A stretch of 24,298 nucleotides of DNA from CAZGMN01 sp964645765. GTDB lineage: Bacteria > Acidobacteriota > Aminicenantia > Aminicenantales > Aminicenantaceae. Shown one piece after another: positions 7,292-14,465 of this stretch (positions are counted from its first letter, which is position 1; the number at the start of each line of letters is the position of its first letter). The notes under the pieces are model-generated. The model did not search any database, was not told the DNA's origin, and worked only from the letters and a program-made list of their open reading frames with translations. The stretch is taken from positions 1 to 24,298 of the forward strand of contig CAZYBE010000043.1 in NCBI GenBank assembly GCA_964645765.1. Reading direction: 5' to 3'. The position numbers and the translations under genes are program-made.

Positions 7292-8053
7292 ATAATTCTT
7301 CAAGAAAGGGTCTTTTCCCAGAAGCGCCCCAGCCGCGCTTAATGCTGCCATAATCTCTTTATCAAGAGGGTCAAGGATGGCAGCATCAAGCCCGGCCTTG
7401 AGGCTAAGGACAAGAAAAGTTCTGTTTAAAACCTTCCGCCGAGGAAGCCCGAACGAGATATTACTTATGCCGGCTACAGTCTTTACCCGAGGAAAATTTT
7501 TCTTTATCTTCTCCAGGGACTCAAGAAAAAGCTCTCCTGCTTTCTGGTCAACAGCGACAGGTCGAACAAGCGGGTCGAGGAAGATATCTTCCAGGCTTAA
7601 TTTTTCTTTCCTCAGGAGACTAACCAATCTGGTTGCAATCGAAAGCTCCTTATCAGAAGTTCTTGGCAGGCCTTCATCATCAAGGCAGAGGGCGATGACT
7701 CGAGGCCTGTATTTGCTGACAAGCGGGAGAAAAGCTTTGATCCTCTTTGCCTCGCCGCTTAGAGAATTCATTATAGCCTGTCCCCTGTGAACTTTTAGGG
7801 CTTCCTCCATGGCCTCTGGATTCGGAGTGTCGATAGAGAGGGGAATGCTCAGCTCTCTTTGAAGAATGGGGATGGCCCAGCGGAGGGTTTCTACTTCTTT
7901 ATCCAGGAGCGCAGCCGCATTCAGGTCGATGTAACTTGCACCAACTGCCTCTTGTTTTTTCGCCTCATCAATTAAGTATTTCTTATCCCGGCGCTCCATG
8001 GCCTGGAGGACTGGATGCCTGGTTGAGTTTAGTCTTTCGCCGATAATAATCAT
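7262..8053 (-). CDS. methyltetrahydrofolate methyltransferase (AcsE/pterin-binding type)
   Basis: 263 residues, the same length as acetogen AcsE (about 262). N-terminal IIIGERLN, YIDLNAAA (Asp43, Asn45), SIDTPN (Asp75), IMNSLSGE (Asn96), IFLDPLVRP (Asp160) and GISNISFGLP (Asn198) match the pterin-binding residues known in Moorella MeTr. These enzymes move the methyl group of methyl-H4folate to a corrinoid protein in the Wood-Ljungdahl pathway or a related one-carbon route. No corrinoid iron-sulfur protein or CO dehydrogenase gene is in the window, so the acceptor is unknown; a stand-alone role or a distant partner is possible. It follows nifS by nine bases and is co-oriented with the serine genes upstream. 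A dihydropteroate-synthase role is less likely because the N-terminal GERLN form is MeTr-like. Confidence 0.85.
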   Translation of the reverse strand: MIIIGERLNSTRHPVLQAMERRDKKYLIDEAKKQEAVGASYIDLNAAALLDKEVETLRWAIPILQRELSIPLSIDTPNPEAMEEALKVHRGQAIMNSLSGEAKRIKAFLPLVSKYRPRVIALCLDDEGLPRTSDKELSIATRLVSLLRKEKLSLEDIFLDPLVRPVAVDQKAGELFLESLEKIKKNFPRVKTVAGISNISFGLPRRKVLNRTFLVLSLKAGLDAAILDPLDKEIMAALSAAGALLGKDPFLKNYLRLIRSTEL

Positions 8054-8062
8054 AAAAATTAA

Positions 8063-9220
8063 TCAAAAATCATCTGCATCGAGCGCGGAAATTTCTCTGA
8101 GCTTTTTTATGATTTCTGGAAGCTCTTTGAGGACTATCTGGACATCTTCTTCGGTGTTGAAACGACCAAGAGACATGCGGATCGAGGACCGGGCGACGAT
8201 GGGATTTAGACCGATGGCATTGAGCACATGAGAGACTTCTTCTGATCCCTCGCTGCAGGCAGAGCCTGTCGAGACATAGATTTCCTTTGTCGCCAATGAT
8301 AAGAGAATGGCCTCTGCCTCAAGTCCAAGGAAAGAAAAATTTAAAGTCCCTTTCATTCTGTTCTTCTCATGGCCGTTAAATTTAACTTTTGGAATTTTTT
8401 CCTCGATTCCCTTTTTCAGCATCTCAGCCAGCTTTTCAACCCGCTTCTTGTCTTTATCGCCTCTCTCCATTATCAACCGAACAGCTTCTCCAAAGCCAAT
8501 AATGCCGATCGTATTTTCTGTGCCAGCTCTCAACTCTCTCTCCTGATGGCCTCCATGGATGAGAGGACAGATGCTAGTCCCTTTTCGAATGTAAAGCGCA
8601 CCGACTCCCTTCGGGCCGTAGACTTTATGGCCAGCAACGGAAGCAAGGTCAACGCGAAGTTTGTCAACATTGACATCGATCTTACCGAAAGACTGGACCG
8701 CATCAGTGTGAACAAGAACTCCTCTCTCTCTTGCAATTTTTGCGACTTCTTCGATAGGCTGGATTGTTCCGATCTCGTTGTTGGCATGCATGATGGAAAT
8801 CAAAGCTGTCTGGGGAGTGATGGCATTCTTGAGGAAGTCGATGTCAATCGTCCCGTATTTATCCACAGGGACATAGCTGACTTTCATCCCTTTTTTCTCG
8901 AGATAGTTGGCTGTGCGAAGAACTGCGGGATGCTCTATGGCCGAGGTGATGAATTCTCTCTTATCTGGACAGGCATCCAGAACCCCGCGGATGGCAAAAT
9001 TATCCGCCTCTGTTCCCGAGCCGGTGAAGATGATCTCGTTCCTCGCTGCGCCCAAAGCTTTGGCAATTGTTTCCCTTGCTTCATTGATCATATCTTTGAC
9101 TTCTCTGCCGATGGGGTAGAGGGAAGAAGGATTTCCAAAATACTTTGCCAGAAACTGACTCATCCTCTCGGCAACAGCAGGGTCTAAAGGCGTCGTCGCA
9201 TTGTTATCTATGTAAACCAT
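8063..9220 (-). CDS. nifS: cysteine desulfurase (NifS/IscS family)
   Basis: 385 residues, the standard length. The N-terminus VYIDNNATTPLDP, the cofactor-stacking His in SAIEHPAV (His97), HTDAVQSFGK (Asp173, Gln176), the PLP lysine in AGHKVYGPKG (Lys198/199 region) and the sulfur-carrying cysteine loop STGSACSEGS (Cys322) are all present. It takes sulfur from L-cysteine to give alanine and a persulfide, used for Fe-S clusters and thio-cofactors. The short loop around Cys322 and the following SEEVSHVL suggest the group-I NifS/IscS form, not SufS. No iscU or regulator is adjacent. The upstream region contains a palindromic repeat (9244-9397), beyond which lie the DUF1015 and serA genes on the same strand. 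An AAAGG sequence precedes the ATG by a suitable distance. Confidence 0.95.
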   Translation of the reverse strand: MVYIDNNATTPLDPAVAERMSQFLAKYFGNPSSLYPIGREVKDMINEARETIAKALGAARNEIIFTGSGTEADNFAIRGVLDACPDKREFITSAIEHPAVLRTANYLEKKGMKVSYVPVDKYGTIDIDFLKNAITPQTALISIMHANNEIGTIQPIEEVAKIARERGVLVHTDAVQSFGKIDVNVDKLRVDLASVAGHKVYGPKGVGALYIRKGTSICPLIHGGHQERELRAGTENTIGIIGFGEAVRLIMERGDKDKKRVEKLAEMLKKGIEEKIPKVKFNGHEKNRMKGTLNFSFLGLEAEAILLSLATKEIYVSTGSACSEGSEEVSHVLNAIGLNPIVARSSIRMSLGRFNTEEDVQIVLKELPEIIKKLREISALDADDF

Positions 9221-9243
9221 AATCTTACCTTTTAGCGATTAAG

Positions 9244-9397
9244 AAGAGAGCTGGCTGGGTGCTTAGAAAACCGTTTGAAGGCTGAGCGGGCATGGCTCCT
9301 CGACCGAAGGGAGAGGAGAGCGAAGCCTGAAACCGAGCAGGCTTTGCCTCGCTGGGGCAAAGCCTGCGTGTTTTCGAAGCACCCAGCCAGCTCTCTT
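9244..9397. repeat. structured palindromic intergenic element (nested inverted repeats)
   Basis: The outer arms are 28 bases at 9244-9271 and 9370-9397, complementary with one mismatch; the core GAGAGCTGGCTGGGTGCTT at 9246-9264 is the exact reverse complement of 9377-9395. Inside, a perfect 12-bp stem (GCAGGCTTTGCC at 9337-9348 with 9356-9367, 7-base loop) and a CTCCTC/GAGGAG pair form further hairpins. It fills most of the gap between the DUF1015 and nifS genes. Both strands carry short open frames that mirror each other, as expected for a palindrome and not for real genes. Other copies in the genome cannot be seen, so 'repeat' here means inverted repeat. It may be a BIME- or MITE-like element, or act in mRNA processing between the two gene groups. 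Confidence 0.75.
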
Positions 9398-9427
9398 ACT
9401 CTGTTTATCATCGTAGAAATCTTTATT

Positions 9428-10753
9428 TTACTCATCCAAAGGATTCATGATCAGTCCTGACTTGAGCTTGGGGAAAAAGTCAGTTGATTTATGGGGCATA
9501 AGCTCCCCGTTCTCGACAACCTCTCTGATTTGGCGAAGGGAGACAGGCTTCAGCAGAAAAATCATCTGGAATTCTCCATCCGCAACCTTCTTTATCCCTT
9601 CATCAAGATTCCTTATGTAGCTAACGTTGTCTTCCTGGATAAAGGATTTGGAGCATAATGCTCGGAACTTATCGATGATCAGGGAATGAAGAATGGAGAC
9701 ATCCAGGCGTTTCCACTTCCTAGATTTCTTTTCAGTTATTTCTTTATCCAGGATATCCTCAGAGTTAAGGCGGAAGATGAAAATTTTTTTTAGCTCTGAT
9801 ACAAAGGCGGCAAAGGTATGATTCTCGCCCTGAACTCTTTTCTGAACCTCATTCAACAGCGCCTGCTCTGAACCTTTTTCCCAGTTCAGCTCAGAAACCT
9901 CGAAATTGCGCGCAAAGAGATTTTTCAGAGCCTCACTGGAGAGCTTATCCAGGCCCTTAACCAGCCTGTAAGTCGGGAGGATGACCAGCCCAGGGTCGTC
10001 AAGCCTGAAAAGAGTCATCATGATGTAGTTGAAAGGCTCGTCGCCTTTAACCTTTTTCTTTTCTCTGAGCATTTCCTTCTGATAGTTGAGGGAAGTTTCG
10101 TAGCGATGATGACCGTCGGCAATGACCAGCACTTTGCGAGCCATAGCTTTCTGAATCTTGTTTATCGCCGCCTTCTCCTTGATTATCCACAAACGGTGAT
10201 TGAAGCTGTCTTCATCTTTCGCCTCTGCTCCGAGTTCGGCCTTTTTAAGAGCTCCTTCCACGGCGTGAAAGACTTCTTTTTTATCATCTTCATAGAGCAA
10301 GAAAATCTGTTCTGTATTGGTGTTCGTTGCCTTCAAGAGCTTCAGGCGGTCTTCTTTGTGCTTGGGAAATGTCCTCTCATGGGGGAGGACTTTTCTCGAG
10401 CTGAAATCAGCAAGCTTGACTCTGGCGATAAGCCCGATTCTCTCTTTCCGCTCAACTCCGACAGAAAATTCCTGTTCATAGATATAAAGAGCTTCGCTGT
10501 CTTCTCTTGAGAGGATACCTTCTTCCTGCCATTTATCGAGATAGATTTTGGCTCTTCTGTATTTATCCTTTTCAGGATGCCCGGGCTCATCATCCTTGCC
10601 GAGGATAATCCTGACCACATTGTAGGGGCTCCTCTGATAATAGTCTTCCTGCATGGTTGGAGTGATTCGGTCATAAGGCTCAGTGATGATTTTTTCCAGT
10701 TTTATTTTGTTGGTGTTGTATCTTATTCCTTTGAATGGATGTATTTCTGCCAT
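9428..10753 (-). CDS. DUF1015 family protein, linked to serine biosynthesis
   Basis: 441 residues, typical for DUF1015. Family landmarks are IHPFKGIRYN at the start, EPYDRI (25-30), NVVRIILG, LIARVKLADF, VLPHERTFPKHKEDR (HERT at 125-128) and the invariant IADGHHRYETSL (DGHHR at 213-217). The DGHHR element resembles the nucleotide-binding motif of ParB-like serine kinases such as archaeal SerK and SbnI, which is a family-level suggestion, not proof. In many genomes DUF1015 genes lie beside serA and a class-V aminotransferase, as here. A good AGGAGAG lies just before the ATG. The gap to serA is 39 bases, so the three genes are probably one transcript. The exact reaction is unknown. Confidence 0.9.
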   Translation of the reverse strand: MAEIHPFKGIRYNTNKIKLEKIITEPYDRITPTMQEDYYQRSPYNVVRIILGKDDEPGHPEKDKYRRAKIYLDKWQEEGILSREDSEALYIYEQEFSVGVERKERIGLIARVKLADFSSRKVLPHERTFPKHKEDRLKLLKATNTNTEQIFLLYEDDKKEVFHAVEGALKKAELGAEAKDEDSFNHRLWIIKEKAAINKIQKAMARKVLVIADGHHRYETSLNYQKEMLREKKKVKGDEPFNYIMMTLFRLDDPGLVILPTYRLVKGLDKLSSEALKNLFARNFEVSELNWEKGSEQALLNEVQKRVQGENHTFAAFVSELKKIFIFRLNSEDILDKEITEKKSRKWKRLDVSILHSLIIDKFRALCSKSFIQEDNVSYIRNLDEGIKKVADGEFQMIFLLKPVSLRQIREVVENGELMPHKSTDFFPKLKSGLIMNPLDE

Positions 10754-10792
10754 TTCTCTCCTCTGCTAATATCCCTTTGACAGAATTAACTC

Positions 10793-11698
10793 TTAGGCTA
10801 ATTTCTCCTTCAGGATATTGACCACTTCCATTCCAGCCCTTTTCTGGCCTTCTTCAGCAGCAGCTCCAATATGGGGAGAGGCGATAACGTTGGGATGGTC
10901 GATCAAAGCAAAATTATCCGGAGGTTCCTTTTCAAAGACGTCCAAGGCTGCAGCTCTGACCTTTCCGGATTGAAGGCCGCGAAGCAGCGCAGCCTCATCG
11001 ACAACCCCGCCGCGAGCAGCGTTGATGATGATGATTCCATCCTTCATCCTGTTGAATTGTGCGTCGCTGAGCATGTGCTTTGTCTTCTCAGTTAAAGGAA
11101 TATGAAGGGTGATGATGTCGGCCTGGTTTAACAGCTCATCAAGGGAAACCTGCTTGACATCAAAGCTTGTCTTGACCTCGATGATGTCATAAGCAACGGC
11201 TCTCATTCCAAAAGCCAGGGCGCGCTTGGCGACTTCCTGGCCTATCCTTCCCATGCCGATGATTCCCAGGGTCTTGCCATAGAGCTCAGTGCCAGATAGG
11301 GCCTTCTTCTCCCACTTGTGCTCCTTCATAGATAGATTGGCTTTTCCATGATTGCGGACAGCAGCCAGCATAAGCCCAAAGGTGTGCTCGGCGACTGAAA
11401 TCGAGGTGGCTGCAGGAGTGTTTGCGACCTGAATTCCCTTTTCCTTGGCCGCAGCAGCATCGATGTTGTCCAGGCCGATTCCGGCTCTGATGATGAGCTC
11501 CATATTCGAAGCAGCCTGGATGGCTTTTCTGGTGACTTTGGTCGCACCCCTGACCACAGTGGCATGGAAAGGAGGGATGGTCTTGACCAATTCCGCCTCA
11601 TCCATTCCAGTTTTTACCGTGACTTCAAAACCAGGAATGGATTTAAGCTTTTCCAAAGCTTCCTTGTCCAAAGCGTCGGCGACGAGTATTTTTTTCAT
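10793..11698 (-). CDS. serA: D-3-phosphoglycerate dehydrogenase (short form)
   Basis: 301 residues. The NAD-binding loop GIIGMGRIGQ is at 146-154; catalytic residues are Arg229 (NAARGG), Glu258 (VFEKEPP) and His276 (SPHIGAA). The substrate-side loop RAGIGLDNID (71-80) and TPAATSISVAEHT are typical of SerA. It oxidises 3-phosphoglycerate to 3-phosphohydroxypyruvate, the first step of serine synthesis. The protein stops after the catalytic fold, so the C-terminal ACT or intervening domains that give serine feedback in longer SerA proteins are missing. Its ATG overlaps the aminotransferase stop (ATGA), so the two are translationally coupled. Other D-2-hydroxyacid dehydrogenases look similar, but the partner gene supports SerA. 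Confidence 0.9.
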   Translation of the reverse strand: MKKILVADALDKEALEKLKSIPGFEVTVKTGMDEAELVKTIPPFHATVVRGATKVTRKAIQAASNMELIIRAGIGLDNIDAAAAKEKGIQVANTPAATSISVAEHTFGLMLAAVRNHGKANLSMKEHKWEKKALSGTELYGKTLGIIGMGRIGQEVAKRALAFGMRAVAYDIIEVKTSFDVKQVSLDELLNQADIITLHIPLTEKTKHMLSDAQFNRMKDGIIIINAARGGVVDEAALLRGLQSGKVRAAALDVFEKEPPDNFALIDHPNVIASPHIGAAAEEGQKRAGMEVVNILKEKLA

Positions 11699-12840
11699 TT
11701 CCAGTTCTCCTTTAAAACGGCTTCGGCAGCGGCAATTGCGCTCCCTCTTTTGAAATCAAAGCCAAGGTCCATCAGAGTCATTTCCAGCGCGGTCAGGGCT
11801 GTTATGATGTCAAAGCCACCCATATATCCCAGGTGAGCTATCCTGAATATCTTACCCTTGTAGGGCTCCTGGCCGCCGGCGATATAAGCCATGTATTTGC
11901 CCTGCATGGTCTTTACCAACTTCACTCCATCGATTCCTCCGGGAACCTTGACCGCAGTCAAAATATTGCCCGGGCTTTTGGAAAGGAGCTCGAGCCCTAA
12001 AGCCTTAATCCCTGCCCTGGTCGAATCACCGAGGATGCGGTGATGCTCAAAGAGCTTGTCCAGGCCCATGGCTTTGATGATATCAAGGGATTTTTTCTGC
12101 TGGATGACGAGAGAGATTGCAGGAGTATAGGGCGTTGTTTGCTTTTGCAGGTTGCTCTTGCACTTTTTGACATCAAAATAGAACTTGGGCAGGGTAGATT
12201 TCTCCACTAACTTCCAGACTTTTGGACTGAAGGAAATGTAGGCAAGGCCTGGAGGGATCATGAATGACTTCTGGGAGCCAGCGACCATGATATCCACTTT
12301 CCAGCTGTCAACTGGGCAGGGCGTGGCGCCGAGGCCAGAGATTCCGTCGACAACCAGGATGGCATCTGTTTTGGCAACGATTTCTCCATAGCCCTGAATA
12401 TCATAGACTGTTCCTGAAGAAGTCTCGGAGAGTGTGGCAAAAACAGCTTTGGCTTTGGGGTTGGCTTTTAACTCAGCCGCAAGCTGCTCTTTAGTATACG
12501 GCTCGCCCCATTGCAGGACAACTTCCTTGACATCAAGTCCGTAAGCGCGGCAGATTTGACCCCACCTTTCGCCAAACTTTCCTCCGTTGATGACGATGAC
12601 TTTATCACCAGGGCAAAAAGTGCTGGTGACAGCCATCTCCATCGCACCTGTTCCCGATGAGGTGAGAATATAGACATCATTTTTTGTTTCAAAGACATAT
12701 TTAAGCCCTTCAGAGACTTCCATGAAGATCGCTGAAAATTCAGGAGTGCGGTGATGGATGATCGGCTCTGAAGCTACGGCAAGCACTGTCTCAGGAACAG
12801 GAGTCGGCCCAGGAGAAAGGAGATAATATTTTTTTATCAT
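11695..12840 (-). CDS. class-V aminotransferase (serine-pyruvate/phosphoserine type)
   Basis: 381 residues from the ATG at 12840. A frame that opens at 12918 adds 26 residues, but an AGGAGG seven bases before the internal ATG and the family start (YYLLSPGPTPVPETV) decide for the shorter form. Motifs: HHRTPEFSAIF (29-39), LTSSGTGAMEMAV (59-71), ATLSETSSGT (135-144), VVDGISGLGA (Asp165) and the PLP lysine in AGSQKSFMIPPGLAY (Lys191). The family includes alanine-glyoxylate/serine-pyruvate aminotransferases, and members coupled to serA are thought to make phosphoserine from phosphohydroxypyruvate in genomes lacking classical SerC. The 4-bp overlap with serA strongly supports this role. Confidence 0.9.
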   Translation of the reverse strand: MIKKYYLLSPGPTPVPETVLAVASEPIIHHRTPEFSAIFMEVSEGLKYVFETKNDVYILTSSGTGAMEMAVTSTFCPGDKVIVINGGKFGERWGQICRAYGLDVKEVVLQWGEPYTKEQLAAELKANPKAKAVFATLSETSSGTVYDIQGYGEIVAKTDAILVVDGISGLGATPCPVDSWKVDIMVAGSQKSFMIPPGLAYISFSPKVWKLVEKSTLPKFYFDVKKCKSNLQKQTTPYTPAISLVIQQKKSLDIIKAMGLDKLFEHHRILGDSTRAGIKALGLELLSKSPGNILTAVKVPGGIDGVKLVKTMQGKYMAYIAGGQEPYKGKIFRIAHLGYMGGFDIITALTALEMTLMDLGFDFKRGSAIAAAEAVLKENWK

Positions 12841-12846
12841 ATGAGT

Positions 12847-12852
12847 CCTCCT
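12847..12852 (-). promoter_or_regulatory. Shine-Dalgarno selecting the aminotransferase start at 12840
   Basis: The minus strand reads AGGAGG followed by six bases and ATG. This excludes the longer open frame that runs up to 12918. The rest of the gap (12853-13025) is AT-rich and should hold the promoter, but I cannot place one with confidence. Confidence 0.7.
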
Positions 12853-13025
12853 CTTTATGATTATTTTAATTTTAAATTGGCTTTCATACTTAAATCTTTG
12901 GCGTTTACACTGTGCCACATCGAATCAAGTGCAACAATTTTCATTGAAAACAACCGAAAAGAATCCGCATCTAAGAGCTTAAATTAACAGAATTTGCGAG
13001 AGCAGTCAATCAAAGATCAGAGACA

Positions 13026-13210
13026 AAGGTTTTGGGAAATAGCCGCAGCGGCCATTGAGGATTTAACCATCGGAGTTCGCTCTTCGAGGGAACCCGACGA
13101 AGTCGGGCGGCGAGCATGTCTGAGCGGAGCGAGTTGCGCAGCCGCCGAGAAGAGCGAATGGAGATGGCGTTAAAAATCCGATTGGGAGCGAGGCTATTTC
13201 CCAAAACCTT
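13026..13210 (+). repeat. inverted-repeat-bounded element, copy 1
   Basis: The ends are a perfect 19-bp terminal inverted repeat, aaggttttgggaaatagcc at 13026-13044 and its reverse complement at 13192-13210. A central hairpin CCCGAC-GAA-GTCGGG lies at 13093-13107. The element is about 94% identical to the reverse complement of 16172-16348. No transposase is encoded, and I see no convincing target-site duplication. It is probably a non-autonomous MITE-like repeat. A 40-codon frame (13116-13238) is discussed in the findings. Confidence 0.85.
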
Positions 13211-13234
13211 ATCAAATGAAGCTGCTAACATGAG

Positions 13235-14362
13235 TTAGATTTGAATCAATAATTCCGTCAGGAAAGCAGTCCTTTTAATAAGAGAAGGCAGGATGAGATG
13301 TTCATGTTCGGCATGAATTCCATCTCCATCAGGTCCAAGGCCATCCAGAGTGGGGACACCCAGGCTTGAAGCTATCGAAGCATCCGAACCGCCTCCAGTC
13401 TTTCCTGCATAAAGCTCCATGCCCAAGGAGGAAGCAATTTGCCTCGCCTGGAAGAAAAGCCTTGAATTGGCCTTCGTCTTTTCCATGGGTGGAGTTAAGC
13501 TTTCTGTGGAGAGTTTTATCCTTGCTCCTATGAGTATCGGGCTGAGTCGGCCGAGGAAATCCATAATCTTCTCCTTCTGGTCATTCTGCCAGAATCTTAT
13601 GTCGAGTACAGCCCAAGCTTGTTCAGCGACGATGTTTGGCTTTTCGCCTCCGGCGATTAGGCCGATGTTGATCGTGGTCTCTTTTGTCTCAAGCTTTTTG
13701 ATGGCCTGGAGTTGGAGCATAAGCTCATCGATGGCGTTAACTCCTTTATCAGGAGTTCCGGCATGGGCAGCTTTTCCTCTTGTCTCCAGGCGGATGACAA
13801 GGCGACCTTTCCTCTGGATTTTTAAACCTCCTCCAGGAAGGGCAGGTTCAAGGCAGAGAACGCAGCCTGATTTCTTCGCTAGATTCTTGATGGCCTTATA
13901 GGATGCTTCGCTGCCTACTTCTTCGGCAGAGTTAATGAAGATGCCAATTCTCTTTTTTGGCTGGATGTTTAATTTTTTCAGGGCTCGAAGAGAGAAGATA
14001 GCCATAACCAGACCAGCTTTCATATCAAGGGCGCCGGGTCCAAAAACCTTTTTTCCTGAAATATAAAATGGCATCTTATGAATTTTTCCTACGGGCCAGA
14101 CTGTGTCAGTATGAGTGAGGAGGAGGAGCTGGCTGGCTCTCTCTTTAGATTCAGGAGGATACTGGGCAAGAAAGAGGTCTCCAGTCTTTTTCTGGGGAAA
14201 TCGAGTTATCTTTGCGCCAATCTTTTTTAGCTCTCTGATGAAAAACAAAGAGCAAGCATCAACCGCCTTTTTATCACCAGAAGGGGACTCAAGTTTGACT
14301 GCTTCACGCAGGAAGTCAATCATTTTCCCTTTTTGAGATTCAAAATAATGGAAAAAATCCAT
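13235..14362 (-). CDS. M20-family metallopeptidase (glutamate carboxypeptidase/CPG2-like)
   Basis: 375 residues, with AAGGAG shortly before the ATG. The di-zinc ligands and catalytic residues are visible: THTDTVWP (His84, catalytic Asp86), GPGALDMKAG (bridging Asp113), NSAEEVGS (catalytic Glu147, ligand Glu148), LEPAL (Glu172), and HAEHE near the end (His350). The lid domain carries GKAAHAGTPDKGVNAI. The GPGALDMKAG and TGGGSDAS patterns resemble carboxypeptidase G2 and related exopeptidases more than ArgE or DapE. There is no signal peptide, so it is probably cytoplasmic, unlike secreted CPG2. It probably cleaves a C-terminal Glu or similar residue from small amides or dipeptides; the substrate cannot be read from sequence. 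It lies between two inverted copies of a repeat element, together with the transglutaminase fusion. Confidence 0.88.
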   Translation of the reverse strand: MDFFHYFESQKGKMIDFLREAVKLESPSGDKKAVDACSLFFIRELKKIGAKITRFPQKKTGDLFLAQYPPESKERASQLLLLTHTDTVWPVGKIHKMPFYISGKKVFGPGALDMKAGLVMAIFSLRALKKLNIQPKKRIGIFINSAEEVGSEASYKAIKNLAKKSGCVLCLEPALPGGGLKIQRKGRLVIRLETRGKAAHAGTPDKGVNAIDELMLQLQAIKKLETKETTINIGLIAGGEKPNIVAEQAWAVLDIRFWQNDQKEKIMDFLGRLSPILIGARIKLSTESLTPPMEKTKANSRLFFQARQIASSLGMELYAGKTGGGSDASIASSLGVPTLDGLGPDGDGIHAEHEHLILPSLIKRTAFLTELLIQI

Positions 14363-14465
14363 AATTTCTCCTTTTCTTCATTCTTAGAACTATCACTTTT
14401 TAAGATCGCTGCTCTGGCTTTACTCGTTATGGGCTAAGCCATGTTTTGGCAGAGGATCTAGAAGA

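Noticed and set aside
8369..9187. 272-codon plus-strand open frame opposite nifS
   Set aside because: It is a shadow of a clearly conserved nifS gene; its translation shows no family motif.
9232..9460. Open frames on both strands in the gap between nifS and DUF1015
   Set aside because: They are mirror products of a palindrome and match no family.
13010..13231. Minus-strand open frame of 73 codons between the aminotransferase and M20 genes
   Set aside because: It lies almost entirely in the inverted-repeat element, on the strand opposite the frame conserved between copies, and has no ribosome-binding site.
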